Made by a program: the position numbers and the translations under genes
Shown: positions 37,809 through 46,372 of the stretch, one piece after another
How positions within the stretch are numbered: the stretch's first letter is position 1
Layout: every line of letters starts with the position of its first letter
The notes under the pieces: generated by a model
Databases searched by the model: none
The model's input: the letters and a program-made list of their open reading frames with translations, nothing else
Told to the model about the DNA's origin: nothing
DNA from: Moritella viscosa
GTDB taxonomy: Bacteria; Pseudomonadota; Gammaproteobacteria; Enterobacterales; Moritellaceae
Reading direction: 5' to 3'
NCBI GenBank assembly: GCA_000953735.1
Contig: LN554852.1
Coordinates: 806,001-870,000 of the forward strand
DNA: 64,000 bases

Positions 37809-39599
37809 TTAAATTCGGCCTTGCAATGGGATCACGCGAACCGAATCGCCAATTTCTGCATTTGCTTGTTCAGGTAACACTTCAACTAAACAATTTGCTT
37901 CACTCATAGAACGTAGGATACCAGAGCCTTGTTGTCCGGTACTTTTCACGGTTAAACGACCATTAGCATCAAAACCAAAAATACCACGAGTATACTCAGT
38001 ACGATTAGGACGAGAGCGGAAGCGCTCTGTAGCAACTGCATTGAATACTTGTGGTTGCCAATTTGTCATCCCTTGTAGCTTACGGATCGCAGGTTCAACA
38101 AATTGTAAAAACACGACCATCACTGCAACTGGATTACCTGGTAAGCCAAAAAATGGCGTGTCGTTAATTTGGCCAAATGCTAAGGGTCTACCTGGGCGCA
38201 TATTGATACGCCAGAAGTTAATTTGTCCTAGCTTATCTAATACGGTTTTGATGTAATCGGCATCGCCAACAGATACGCCACCTGATGACAAGATTAAATC
38301 AGCTTGTTTACTGCTTTGCTGCAATGTTACTTCTAATGCGGCTTCGCTGTCTTCAATAATGCCCAAGTCAATCACTTCACAGCCTGCTTGGCTTAACATG
38401 GAGTGCAAAGTGTAGCGATTGGAATCGTAAATACAGTTATTCTTTTGTGTCTCACCAGGATGCTGTACTTCATCACCCGTTGAGAAGATGGCGACACGTA
38501 CAGGTTTTTTAACTGTCACTTGGTTAATGCCGAGTGAGGCTATCATGCCTAACTCTGGTGCGCTGATCTTGCTACCTGCGGCTACGGCTGTTTGGCCCAA
38601 TGCTAAATCTTCGCCTGCTTGACGTATATTCTGACCAGTGTTAATTGCAGCCATACTCAGATCAAAGCGCACCGTGTTGTCGATTTGCTCAGCTTGTTCG
38701 CGCATGACGACTGTATCGGCACACTCTGGAACTGCAGCACCTGTCATGATCCGTACTGCTTGGCCTTTTTCAAGTGGCAAATCGTAACAGTGTCCCGCCA
38801 TTACATGCGCAACAACTTGGTAGCTTTCTGCTGTTAAATCATCACCACGGATAGCATAGCCATCCATTGCTGAATTTGTATGTTGTGGCACATTCACTGG
38901 CGAAATCACGTCATGTGCGACAATTTGACCCAAAGCTGTTTTCAAATCAACAGTCTGTGATTGCGCAAGTGGTACAATATGACCAAGAATACGGTCTCGA
39001 CCCTCTGCGACAGATAACATACCTTGTGGTGTTAGGTCGCCACATTGCAACCCTTGTGGTTGATCTGGAACAAAAGTGCTTACTTTGCCTTGAATAAAGC
39101 TGATCACAAATTCGGTGATCTGCTCAAGATCGTTAATATCAAGTTGTGGTAAGTGGCTATTCGCAGGCATATTCGCTGCGATAGCAATTATATTATTGTC
39201 TGCTGGATGTAACCAAGGTTTGCCGACTTCTGTACGATGTAATTCAATTTTAGGGAAACTCAGCTTTTTAAAGCCTTCAACTAAGATCAGGTCGAGTTGA
39301 GTTTGATCCAGCTGAGCGATCAAGTGTGGTAATGTCGCTTCTTCATCGGGCGTTTCAGTTACCAAAGCACGACGACAGCGCGATGAAATGAGCATCTGGC
39401 TGGCTCCCGCTTTGCGCAGGCGGTGGCTGTCTTTTCCCGGTTGGTCGATATCAAAATCATGATGCGCATGCTTAATTACTGCAACACGAATACCACGCGC
39501 AACTAACTTAGGCAGTATTGCCTCTAACAATGTTGTTTTTCCTGTACCGCTGAATGCTGCAAAGCCGAGTAAGGGGAGTGACGCGTAGATTTTATTCAT
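37809..39599 (-). CDS. MobB-MoeA fusion, molybdopterin cofactor assembly
   Basis: 596 aa. Residues 1-170 are a MobB domain with P-loop GFAAFSGTGKTTLLEAIL and KHAHHDFDID. Residues about 180-596 are MoeA, with NSAMDGYAIRG, IMTGAAVPECADTVVMRE, STGDEV, SGGVSVGDADY and GLPGNPVAVMV. MoeA inserts the metal into adenylated molybdopterin; MobB is a GTP-binding accessory of bis-MGD formation. Usually these are separate genes. It is last in the tupABC-mobA operon, 10 nt after mobA. Confidence 0.93.
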   Translation of the reverse strand: MNKIYASLPLLGFAAFSGTGKTTLLEAILPKLVARGIRVAVIKHAHHDFDIDQPGKDSHRLRKAGASQMLISSRCRRALVTETPDEEATLPHLIAQLDQTQLDLILVEGFKKLSFPKIELHRTEVGKPWLHPADNNIIAIAANMPANSHLPQLDINDLEQITEFVISFIQGKVSTFVPDQPQGLQCGDLTPQGMLSVAEGRDRILGHIVPLAQSQTVDLKTALGQIVAHDVISPVNVPQHTNSAMDGYAIRGDDLTAESYQVVAHVMAGHCYDLPLEKGQAVRIMTGAAVPECADTVVMREQAEQIDNTVRFDLSMAAINTGQNIRQAGEDLALGQTAVAAGSKISAPELGMIASLGINQVTVKKPVRVAIFSTGDEVQHPGETQKNNCIYDSNRYTLHSMLSQAGCEVIDLGIIEDSEAALEVTLQQSSKQADLILSSGGVSVGDADYIKTVLDKLGQINFWRINMRPGRPLAFGQINDTPFFGLPGNPVAVMVVFLQFVEPAIRKLQGMTNWQPQVFNAVATERFRSRPNRTEYTRGIFGFDANGRLTVKSTGQQGSGILRSMSEANCLVEVLPEQANAEIGDSVRVIPLQGRI

Positions 39600-39609
39600 A
39601 GATGTAGAC

Positions 39610-40197
39610 TCATTTTATGTGTCCAAACTGGTGTAATTCTGCAGGTGTATTTAAGTTTATAAAGGCGTTCGGTTGATCACTAAAGTCAACCGTGAGCATG
39701 TTGCATTGACGGTACAGTAGAATGATCTTGCGGTCACCATTCGCTAAAAAGGCTTCTAGTTTTGGTAAAATACGACGATGTAATAGTGTCACTACTGGTT
39801 GAATATGCTCACCATCATGGGCGACCACAATATCAGTATCTGCTTTACACGCTGCTGCCATACGGGCGATTAAATCGCTTGGTAGCTGTGGGCAATCGCA
39901 TGGGACAAAACCAATCCACTCTGCATCGTTTAAATGTAAAATAGCAGCATGCATACCGCCTAATGGACCCTGATAACCTTGTAGCTGATCGCCAAATACA
40001 GTGCCGTATTGGCTATAAACGTTTTGATTTCGATTGGCGTTAATGGCTATCTTGTTGGTTTGTGGCGAAAGTGTATCGATGACATGCTCGATCATCGCTT
40101 TATCGGCTAATTTAACTAAACCTTTGTCATTACCGCCCATACGGCTGGCTTGTCCGCCCGCTAAAATTACCCAACTTGTTTGTTCAGCCGAAGGCAT
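39610..40197 (-). CDS. mobA: Molybdenum cofactor guanylyltransferase MobA
   Basis: Adds GMP to molybdopterin to form the (bis)MGD cofactor used by FdhA. I choose the ATG at 40197 (195 aa, near the family length), which has AAGGA 5 nt upstream; a longer frame from a TTG at 40242 lacks support. [19 protein letters not shown] is the nucleotidyltransferase start; VPCDCPQLP is the metal-binding region. It overlaps the end of tupC by 14 nt. Confidence 0.94.
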   Translation of the reverse strand: MPSAEQTSWVILAGGQASRMGGNDKGLVKLADKAMIEHVIDTLSPQTNKIAINANRNQNVYSQYGTVFGDQLQGYQGPLGGMHAAILHLNDAEWIGFVPCDCPQLPSDLIARMAAACKADTDIVVAHDGEHIQPVVTLLHRRILPKLEAFLANGDRKIILLYRQCNMLTVDFSDQPNAFINLNTPAELHQFGHIK

Positions 40198-40888
40198 AAG
40201 TATCCTTATCTTTTTTGATGAGCTGTAGATCTGCTCGTTCAATTAATTTGCTATTGTTAATGCACCATTGACGGCGACAAAGTGCGGTAAGCGCATTTTG
40301 CTGGTGGCTGGTGATAACTAAGGTTGAACCGCGCTCGAGTAAATCATTGGCTAGCACCACCTGGCGCTCAATGGATTCTGTATCCATGCTGGCGCTTGAT
40401 TCATCCATTAATAACACGCTGGGTTTGAGTACCCATGCTCTTGCCATCGCCACGCGCTGGCGTTCACCACCAGACAATACCGAAATATGTTCATTAGCGA
40501 GAGTCTCTAACCCTATCATACGTAGCGCTGTTATCGCTTCACTTCGTTGCTCTTGACGGCCTTTTCGGGTGAATTTTAATCCATAACAAACGTTATCAAG
40601 TACACTACCGTCAAACATGTAGGGTGTTTGGTGCATATAAATAACACCATTTTTGGCGTTACTTCTAAATAAACGGCGAAACCAAGTATTGCACTGTAAG
40701 TTTACTTTGCCTGTGGTTGGGCGTTGTAAACCGGATAATATTTTTAATAATGTGGTCTTACCTACGCCATTTGCACCAGTGAGATAAATGGCTTCTTGCG
40801 GACCGAACTTAAGATGAGGAATGTGAAATAGCAGACGATCTTTAAATCGAATCGAGATATCTTCTGCTTGAATAGTAATTTGTGGCAC
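40184..40888 (-). CDS. tupC: Tungstate ABC transporter ATPase (TupC type)
   Basis: 234 aa. Walker [13 protein letters not shown]-loop, signature [14 protein letters not shown] and Walker [13 protein letters not shown]. The start is GTG with AGGA 7 nt upstream. No MOP/Mop-like C-terminal domain such as ModC has, which fits TupC. The substrate is assigned from TupA. Confidence 0.9.
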   Translation of the reverse strand: MPQITIQAEDISIRFKDRLLFHIPHLKFGPQEAIYLTGANGVGKTTLLKILSGLQRPTTGKVNLQCNTWFRRLFRSNAKNGVIYMHQTPYMFDGSVLDNVCYGLKFTRKGRQEQRSEAITALRMIGLETLANEHISVLSGGERQRVAMARAWVLKPSVLLMDESSASMDTESIERQVVLANDLLERGSTLVITSHQQNALTALCRRQWCINNSKLIERADLQLIKKDKDTYAFG

Positions 40889-40903
40889 TATCTATTCCTT
40901 AGT

Positions 40904-41605
40904 CTAATTGGTGCGCAAGTGGGCTTTACCACGAGCGAAGGATAATAAAAAGTTAAGTCCTAGCGCAAGGAGCAATAAGACCATACCTAGGGCGACACCT
41001 TGTGCAAACGCGCCCTTTGAGCTTTCTAATGCGATCGCCGTGGGTATATTCCGCGTTGAATTTAAAATATTACCGCCAACCATCATAGAGCAACCAACTT
41101 CAGTAATAATACGACTAAATGCGGCGATAATGGCGGCAAGGAGTGGGAAACGACACTCCCACATCAAACTTAATAATGCGCGAGGTAGACTTGCACCTAA
41201 GGTTAATGCTGTTTCCCAAGCACGGCGATCGCTGTTTTGAAACGCGGCGTGCATCATGGATACTAAAATCGGAAAACAAACCATCATTTGTCCCAAGATC
41301 ATCGCTTTTTGGGTAAATAGCATTTGCCAATTACCGAGAGGACCTGCACGAGACAGCATCATGTAAAGTAATAAGCCAATCACAACCGTCGGGATGGATT
41401 GACAGGTATTGAATAATGATAGCAATAACCAACGCCCTTGGAACTTTCCGTATGCGAGAGCAAATGCGATTAACAATGCAGGTATTAGTACCAACGCAAT
41501 CGCCAGTAAAGATACTGAAAATGACACACCGACAATTCCCCACAGTGCCATATCGCCACTTAAAAGGAGTTGAACAGCTTGTTGGGTGGTTTGCCAAATA
41601 TCCAT
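40904..41605 (-). CDS. tupB: Tungstate ABC transporter permease (TupB type)
   Basis: 233 aa with five to six hydrophobic segments over its length. The cytoplasmic EAA-like loop is WETALTLGASLPRALLSLMW. The sequence near QSIPTVVIGLLLYMMLSRAGP is the TupB/ModB-like permease core. It lies 23 nt after tupA and 15 nt before tupC. Confidence 0.9.
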   Translation of the reverse strand: MDIWQTTQQAVQLLLSGDMALWGIVGVSFSVSLLAIALVLIPALLIAFALAYGKFQGRWLLLSLFNTCQSIPTVVIGLLLYMMLSRAGPLGNWQMLFTQKAMILGQMMVCFPILVSMMHAAFQNSDRRAWETALTLGASLPRALLSLMWECRFPLLAAIIAAFSRIITEVGCSMMVGGNILNSTRNIPTAIALESSKGAFAQGVALGMVLLLLALGLNFLLSFARGKAHLRTN

Positions 41606-41628
41606 TAAGTATCTAGGTTTCTATACGA

Positions 41629-42456
41629 TTATGAAGACTTGGCATTCGCAACAAATAATTGCTCGCCGCTACGTTTATAACTGTTAATCATGGTTTGTGC
41701 TTTTGGATTAACTAACCAATCACTGAATATCTTTGCGCCTCGGTAATTGATATCTGGATAACGGCTTGGGTTCACTAAGATCACTTGGTATGGGTTAAAT
41801 AAACGTTTATCACCTTGTACAACAATCTTAAGGTCTAGTTTATTTTGGTAAGCTAACCAAGTTCCACGGTCAGTTAACGTGTACGCTTGTAGTTCCGATG
41901 CCATGTTTAGCGTTGGTCCCATGCCTTGACCTATCGCTTTGTAGCCACCGAAATTTGGTTCCATTTTAGTTTGAGCCCACAGGCCAAGTTCTTTTTTGTT
42001 GGTGCCTGAATCATCACCACGAGAGATGAAGGTTGCGTTGTAAGATGCGATGCCAGCTAATGCTTTCACAATATCTGCTCCAGCATTGATTTTTGCTGGG
42101 TCAGCTTTTGGGCCTACAAGGACAAAATCGTTATACATGAGTTGACGTGGTAGTACACCGTAACCCGCATCGACAAATTTCGCTTCTGATTTTGCTGCGT
42201 GCGTCATGACCAAATCAACATCGCCATTTTGACCCATGCGTAGTGATTTCCCCGTACCTGCTGCAAGTACATCAACCGTATAACCCGTGTCTTTTTTGAA
42301 TTCAGGTAACAAAAAATCAAGCAGTCCCGAATGATAAGTACTAGTTGTGGTAGCAAGACGGAGCTTCATGTCGTCTGCGGCATTGACACCCGCAGCCGTT
42401 ACAAGTGCGAATAAGGCAAGCGATGTTTGGATAAATTTCATCGGTTTTACAGTCAT
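41629..42456 (-). CDS. tupA: Tungstate-binding periplasmic protein TupA
   Basis: 275 aa. Signal peptide residues 1-27 ending in VNAADD. The TTTS oxyanion motif in LATTTSTYHSGLLDFLLP is characteristic of TupA proteins, which are highly selective for tungstate, as opposed to ModA. FISRGDDSGTNKKELGLW is the second ligand region. ATG with AGGA 7 nt upstream. First gene of a minus-strand operon tupABC-mobA-mobB/moeA, expressed from a sigma-54 promoter upstream. Confidence 0.93.
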   Translation of the reverse strand: MTVKPMKFIQTSLALFALVTAAGVNAADDMKLRLATTTSTYHSGLLDFLLPEFKKDTGYTVDVLAAGTGKSLRMGQNGDVDLVMTHAAKSEAKFVDAGYGVLPRQLMYNDFVLVGPKADPAKINAGADIVKALAGIASYNATFISRGDDSGTNKKELGLWAQTKMEPNFGGYKAIGQGMGPTLNMASELQAYTLTDRGTWLAYQNKLDLKIVVQGDKRLFNPYQVILVNPSRYPDINYRGAKIFSDWLVNPKAQTMINSYKRSGEQLFVANAKSS

Positions 42457-42523
42457 TAGGTCTTCCTGGCGTTAAAGCTATTTATATGAGTTAGTTGAAA
42501 AATCACCGTATTTCTCGTTATGT

Positions 42524-42540
42524 AGCAAATTAGATGCCAA
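42524..42540 (-). promoter_or_regulatory. Sigma-54 promoter for tupABC-mobA-mobB/moeA
   Basis: Minus strand TTGGCATCTAATTTGCT: the best match in the window to TGGCAC-N5-TTGCA, with GG and GC 10 nt apart. Start predicted near 42513, 57 nt before tupA. Confidence 0.7.
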
Positions 42541-42666
42541 ATTAAAAATAAACCAGATAAAACGCTGGGCGTGTAAATAAGTATTTAATTTAAAAGATAA
42601 ATAATATTTTAATTAAATCGATCGTAAATAAATGATTGAAACAGTTTTGACTTTGTTAGTCGATAT

Positions 42667-42681
42667 GAGACAAAATGTCGC
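42667..42681. promoter_or_regulatory. Candidate activator site between tupA and the sigma-54 activator gene
   Basis: GAGACAAAATGTCGC, the same dyad as at 30251-30265 with the outer bases exchanged. It lies about 160 nt upstream of the predicted tupA start site and 33 nt before the activator ATG, so it could also serve autoregulation. Confidence 0.6.
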
Positions 42682-42713
42682 AACTTAAAAAATTACGGTA
42701 GTTATTTATATTT

Positions 42714-44180
42714 ATGTCAGAATTTACTTATTCTCCCTCTTGGGCTGCGGTCTCTGTACTTGTTGTTGATGATGAACCGGGTATGCGCGCGATCTTAAAG
42801 AAAGCGTTAAGTAAAAAATTTGCCCAAGTTGATACTGCTGGCAGCATCGAAGAAGCAGAAGAACTCCGTAAGCGCTGCCATTTCGATTTACTTATTGTTG
42901 ATATTAATTTACCAGGGCGCTCTGGTATTGAGTGGCACGAAGCATTTGATCCGCAAACACGTCGTAGTGATGTGATATTTATGACTGGCTATGCCGATTT
43001 AGATACCGCGATTAAAGCGTTACGGGCTGGTGCTTCAGACTTTATCTTAAAACCGTTCAACCTCGAACAAATGATGCAATCGGTAAATCGGTGTATTGAA
43101 CGTCGTTTAGTGGAACGTCAGAACTTTGCGCTGCAACGTGATATTGAGCGTACATTTCCTATCGATATTATCGGTGATGCCACTAAAACCTTATCAATGA
43201 AAAAACTGATAACCCAGATTGCCCCATCCATGGCCGCTGTATTAATTGAAGGTGAATCGGGTACCGGTAAAGAATTAGTGGCGCGGGCTTTACATCAACT
43301 TAGTTTACGTAATGGTCCTTTTGTACCATTAAACTGTGGTTCGATTGCACCGGACCTATTAGAAAGTGAATTGTTTGGTCATATTCAAGGCGCATTTACG
43401 GGCGCTAAAAAAAGCCGAGAAGGGCTATTTCGTGTTGCCAACGGCGGTACCTTATTCCTCGATGAGATTGGTGAAATGCCACTTGCCATGCAATCGTCGT
43501 TATTACGGGTATTAGAGCAAAAAGCGATTAGACCGGTTGGTGGTGAGCGTGAAATTCCGGTCGATGTGCGTATTGTCGCAGCTACAAATCGTAATTTAAA
43601 AGTGGAAGTGGAAGAAGGGCGTTTTCGTCAGGATCTGTATTATCGTTTAAATGTACTAACGGTGGATTTACCGCCCTTGCGTGATCGTGTTGAAGATATT
43701 CCTGCATTAGCACATCATTTTACACTTAAATTATCCAATGATTTAGGCATGAAGAGTGTCAGTTGGACACACGAAGATATACAAGCAATGCAAGCATATG
43801 ACTGGCCTGGTAATATTCGTGAATTGCGGAATATGATGGAACGTTGTATTTTGCTCGGTAAACCGCCAGCTGAATATTGGCGAGAGTTGCAAGGTGATGC
43901 GGCAAGGCAGCCAAGAGCAGCTATTACACCATTTGACCAGATACGCATGGATGAAGCTAATTTAGAGAGTCCTTGTCGTTGCTCATCCGAAGTTAACGGT
44001 GATGAAGAACAATATTGTTATCCAACGACATGGACATTAAAAGAAGTTGAAAAAGCACATATCATGCAGGTAGTTGATTCTCATGAAGGGAATAAATCAG
44101 CGGCTGCACGTAAGCTTGGTGTGGCACGTAAAACGCTAGAGCGTAAATATAAAGAATGGATTGATGAAGCAGCCTTATGA
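42714..44180 (+). CDS. NtrC-family sigma-54 response regulator (fdh/tup activator)
   Basis: 488 aa. Receiver domain with acidic pocket Asp19-Asp20 and phospho-acceptor Asp63 (LIVDINLPG); AAA+ domain with Walker A GESGTGKE near 180 and the sigma-54 contact loop GAFTGA near 226; Fis-type helix-turn-helix at the end (NKSAAARKLGVARKTLERK). Between AAA+ and HTH is a linker with three cysteines (ESPCRCSSEV and YCYP), unusual in this family. It overlaps the sensor kinase gene by 4 nt. The target set is inferred from shared dyads and four sigma-54 promoters around it. Confidence 0.94.
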   Translation: MSEFTYSPSWAAVSVLVVDDEPGMRAILKKALSKKFAQVDTAGSIEEAEELRKRCHFDLLIVDINLPGRSGIEWHEAFDPQTRRSDVIFMTGYADLDTAIKALRAGASDFILKPFNLEQMMQSVNRCIERRLVERQNFALQRDIERTFPIDIIGDATKTLSMKKLITQIAPSMAAVLIEGESGTGKELVARALHQLSLRNGPFVPLNCGSIAPDLLESELFGHIQGAFTGAKKSREGLFRVANGGTLFLDEIGEMPLAMQSSLLRVLEQKAIRPVGGEREIPVDVRIVAATNRNLKVEVEEGRFRQDLYYRLNVLTVDLPPLRDRVEDIPALAHHFTLKLSNDLGMKSVSWTHEDIQAMQAYDWPGNIRELRNMMERCILLGKPPAEYWRELQGDAARQPRAAITPFDQIRMDEANLESPCRCSSEVNGDEEQYCYPTTWTLKEVEKAHIMQVVDSHEGNKSAAARKLGVARKTLERKYKEWIDEAAL

Positions 44181-46222
44181 AAATGAAACAATTTATACTG
44201 TTATGGATTAAGCGTTTTAGAACCATGGTACGCTATCGTTTGTTAGTGCTTACATCTGTTCCCATAGTGATTACACTGTTTGCTTTATTCGCATTGACTA
44301 TGTACTGGACAGTGACCTATACATGGCAAAACGCATTAATGAACGTGAAATCGGATCTGGCTGTTGCGCATAACAGTATTGAGTTATTGCAAAAAGAACA
44401 ACGGATGAAGTTGACGTCACTGTCCTCATCTTACGATTTCCAACATTTATTGCGCACAAATGAAAGCAAGTTACCGGAATGGGTTAAACGCCAAGCTGAG
44501 AATTACGCATTAGATTTTGTGGTATTACACCCAGCGTCAGCATTAGACTCGTTCCCGTTGGTGAATCAGCAATTATTACTTACCGCCAAACCACAAACGT
44601 TTTTTCAAGTACTTAATCATGATGAATTGTTGGCATTAAATAGTACGCTGCCTGCATCAGCTCAGATCCCGCTATTACGTGAAAATAAATTAGAGTATAG
44701 AGGGCTTATTAGTCGCAATTTACTCCCGATTTTTAATCATAATAATCAGCTAGAGTGGATTATTGATGGTGGTATATTACTGAATAATAGCACCCAACTG
44801 GTTGACCGTATTCGTGATCTTGTTTACAGCGATGGCACATTACCGTTAGACAGTATTGGGACTGTGACACTCTTTATGGATGATATCCGGGTTAGCACTA
44901 ATGTTCCGCTTGATAGTGAGCAGCTTAATGGTCGGGCAATTGGCACCCGTGTTTCTCTAGAAGTAAAACAGCAGGTTCTCATTGGTGGAGATAATTGGGT
45001 TGGTCGGGCATTCGTTTACGATGATTGGTACATCTCTGCTTATGAACCGTTACGAGACTATGATGGTCATGTGATAGGTATGCTCTACACTGGTTATTTA
45101 GAGTGGCCATTATTGGAAACGTTTCTAACGAATATTGCTGAATTTAGCGTGGGTATTATAGCGGTATTATTACTTTCTGGTGGCTTGGTATATCGTGGCG
45201 CACGGGATTTATTTAGACCGATTGAAAAGATCCATAATGTGGTGAGAGTAGTGCCATTGGGGTTAAATCGTCGTATTGGTGATCTGGGATTATGTAAGGA
45301 TCATGAACTCGCGATTTTTGGTCAGCAATTTGATTCTATGTTAGACCAGTTACAACAGCGTAATGATTTAATTAAACGGGCTTCGCTGGAACTTGAAGAT
45401 AAGGTCCACAGCCGAACGCAGAGCTTACATGATAAAACCCAAGAATTAGAGCAATATATTAAGTTGCTAAATCAAACGCGTAGTAAGCTCGTGATGAGTG
45501 AAAAACTGGCAGCCCTTGGTGAATTAACTGCTGGTATTGCCCACGAGATTAACAATCCCACAGCGGTGATCCTCGGTAATGTGGAACTGTTGCAACTCGA
45601 GCTCGGAGAAGACAGTCAACGAGTTACTGAAGAGCTTGAAGCGATACATGAGCAGATTGATCGTATCCGTAACATAACTCGAAGCTTATTGCAGTATAGC
45701 CGTCAAGGTGGGGTACAAGATGAGATCACTTGGCAGCACTTAAATTTGATTGTAAAAGAAAGCTTAACTTTGGTTGGTTCAGGCACTAAATCTGCCGATG
45801 TACAGATTAAATCGCAACTTGATGCTAAATGTTGTGTGGAAGTGAACCGTCATCAACTTTTACAAGTATTAGTTAACCTGCAAATGAATGGTGTACATGC
45901 TATGGGTGATAAAGGTCTGTTGAAGATTAAAACTGAAGACTGGCATGATGATGGCGGTAATATTATTGGTGCTGTAGTACATATTAGTGATCATGGTTGT
46001 GGTATCAGTGAAGACAATCTATTGCGTATTTTTGACCCATTTTTCACAACACGTCGTAGTGGTACAGGGTTAGGTTTATCTGTGAGTCAAAGTATTATTA
46101 GCGAAGTCGGCGGCAAAATATCGGTGAAATCTGAGCTTGGTATCGGGTCGACATTCTCTATTTATTTACACGAAAAAGCCGTCGTACATAATGATTTATT
46201 ACTGCCTGTTGAGGTGTATTAG
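44177..46222 (+). CDS. Sensor histidine kinase with Cache domain, partner of the sigma-54 activator
   Basis: 681 aa. First membrane helix at about 18-50, a periplasmic Cache-type sensor (segments IGTRVSLEVKQQ, VGRAFVYDDWYISAYEPLRD and GMLYTGYLEW are the Cache_3 pattern), second helix near 318-340, a short HAMP-like region, a coiled coil near 395-440, then HisKA with His456 in AGIAHEINNP and HATPase motifs NGVHAMGDKG, GCGISE and GTGLGLSVS. The ligand is unknown; small carboxylates are common for such domains, so formate is plausible but unproven. Confidence 0.93.
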   Translation: MKMKQFILLWIKRFRTMVRYRLLVLTSVPIVITLFALFALTMYWTVTYTWQNALMNVKSDLAVAHNSIELLQKEQRMKLTSLSSSYDFQHLLRTNESKLPEWVKRQAENYALDFVVLHPASALDSFPLVNQQLLLTAKPQTFFQVLNHDELLALNSTLPASAQIPLLRENKLEYRGLISRNLLPIFNHNNQLEWIIDGGILLNNSTQLVDRIRDLVYSDGTLPLDSIGTVTLFMDDIRVSTNVPLDSEQLNGRAIGTRVSLEVKQQVLIGGDNWVGRAFVYDDWYISAYEPLRDYDGHVIGMLYTGYLEWPLLETFLTNIAEFSVGIIAVLLLSGGLVYRGARDLFRPIEKIHNVVRVVPLGLNRRIGDLGLCKDHELAIFGQQFDSMLDQLQQRNDLIKRASLELEDKVHSRTQSLHDKTQELEQYIKLLNQTRSKLVMSEKLAALGELTAGIAHEINNPTAVILGNVELLQLELGEDSQRVTEELEAIHEQIDRIRNITRSLLQYSRQGGVQDEITWQHLNLIVKESLTLVGSGTKSADVQIKSQLDAKCCVEVNRHQLLQVLVNLQMNGVHAMGDKGLLKIKTEDWHDDGGNIIGAVVHISDHGCGISEDNLLRIFDPFFTTRRSGTGLGLSVSQSIISEVGGKISVKSELGIGSTFSIYLHEKAVVHNDLLLPVEVY

Positions 46223-46372
46223 CGAGATGGGTTTTATTTGTCACCGAATGAAAGGTGCAATTTTTAACAGTTTATATGGCTGATTATAAAAACTGTCATG
46301 TTACTGAAATAGAAAATACATAATTGCTTGTTAGTTTATATCGGTCTTAAATAATGATTGAGTAAATAAAGC

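Noticed and set aside
46223-46372. Sigma-54 promoter before the PhoX-like gene
   Set aside because: TTGC is present near 46324, but there is no GG at the required 10-nt distance.
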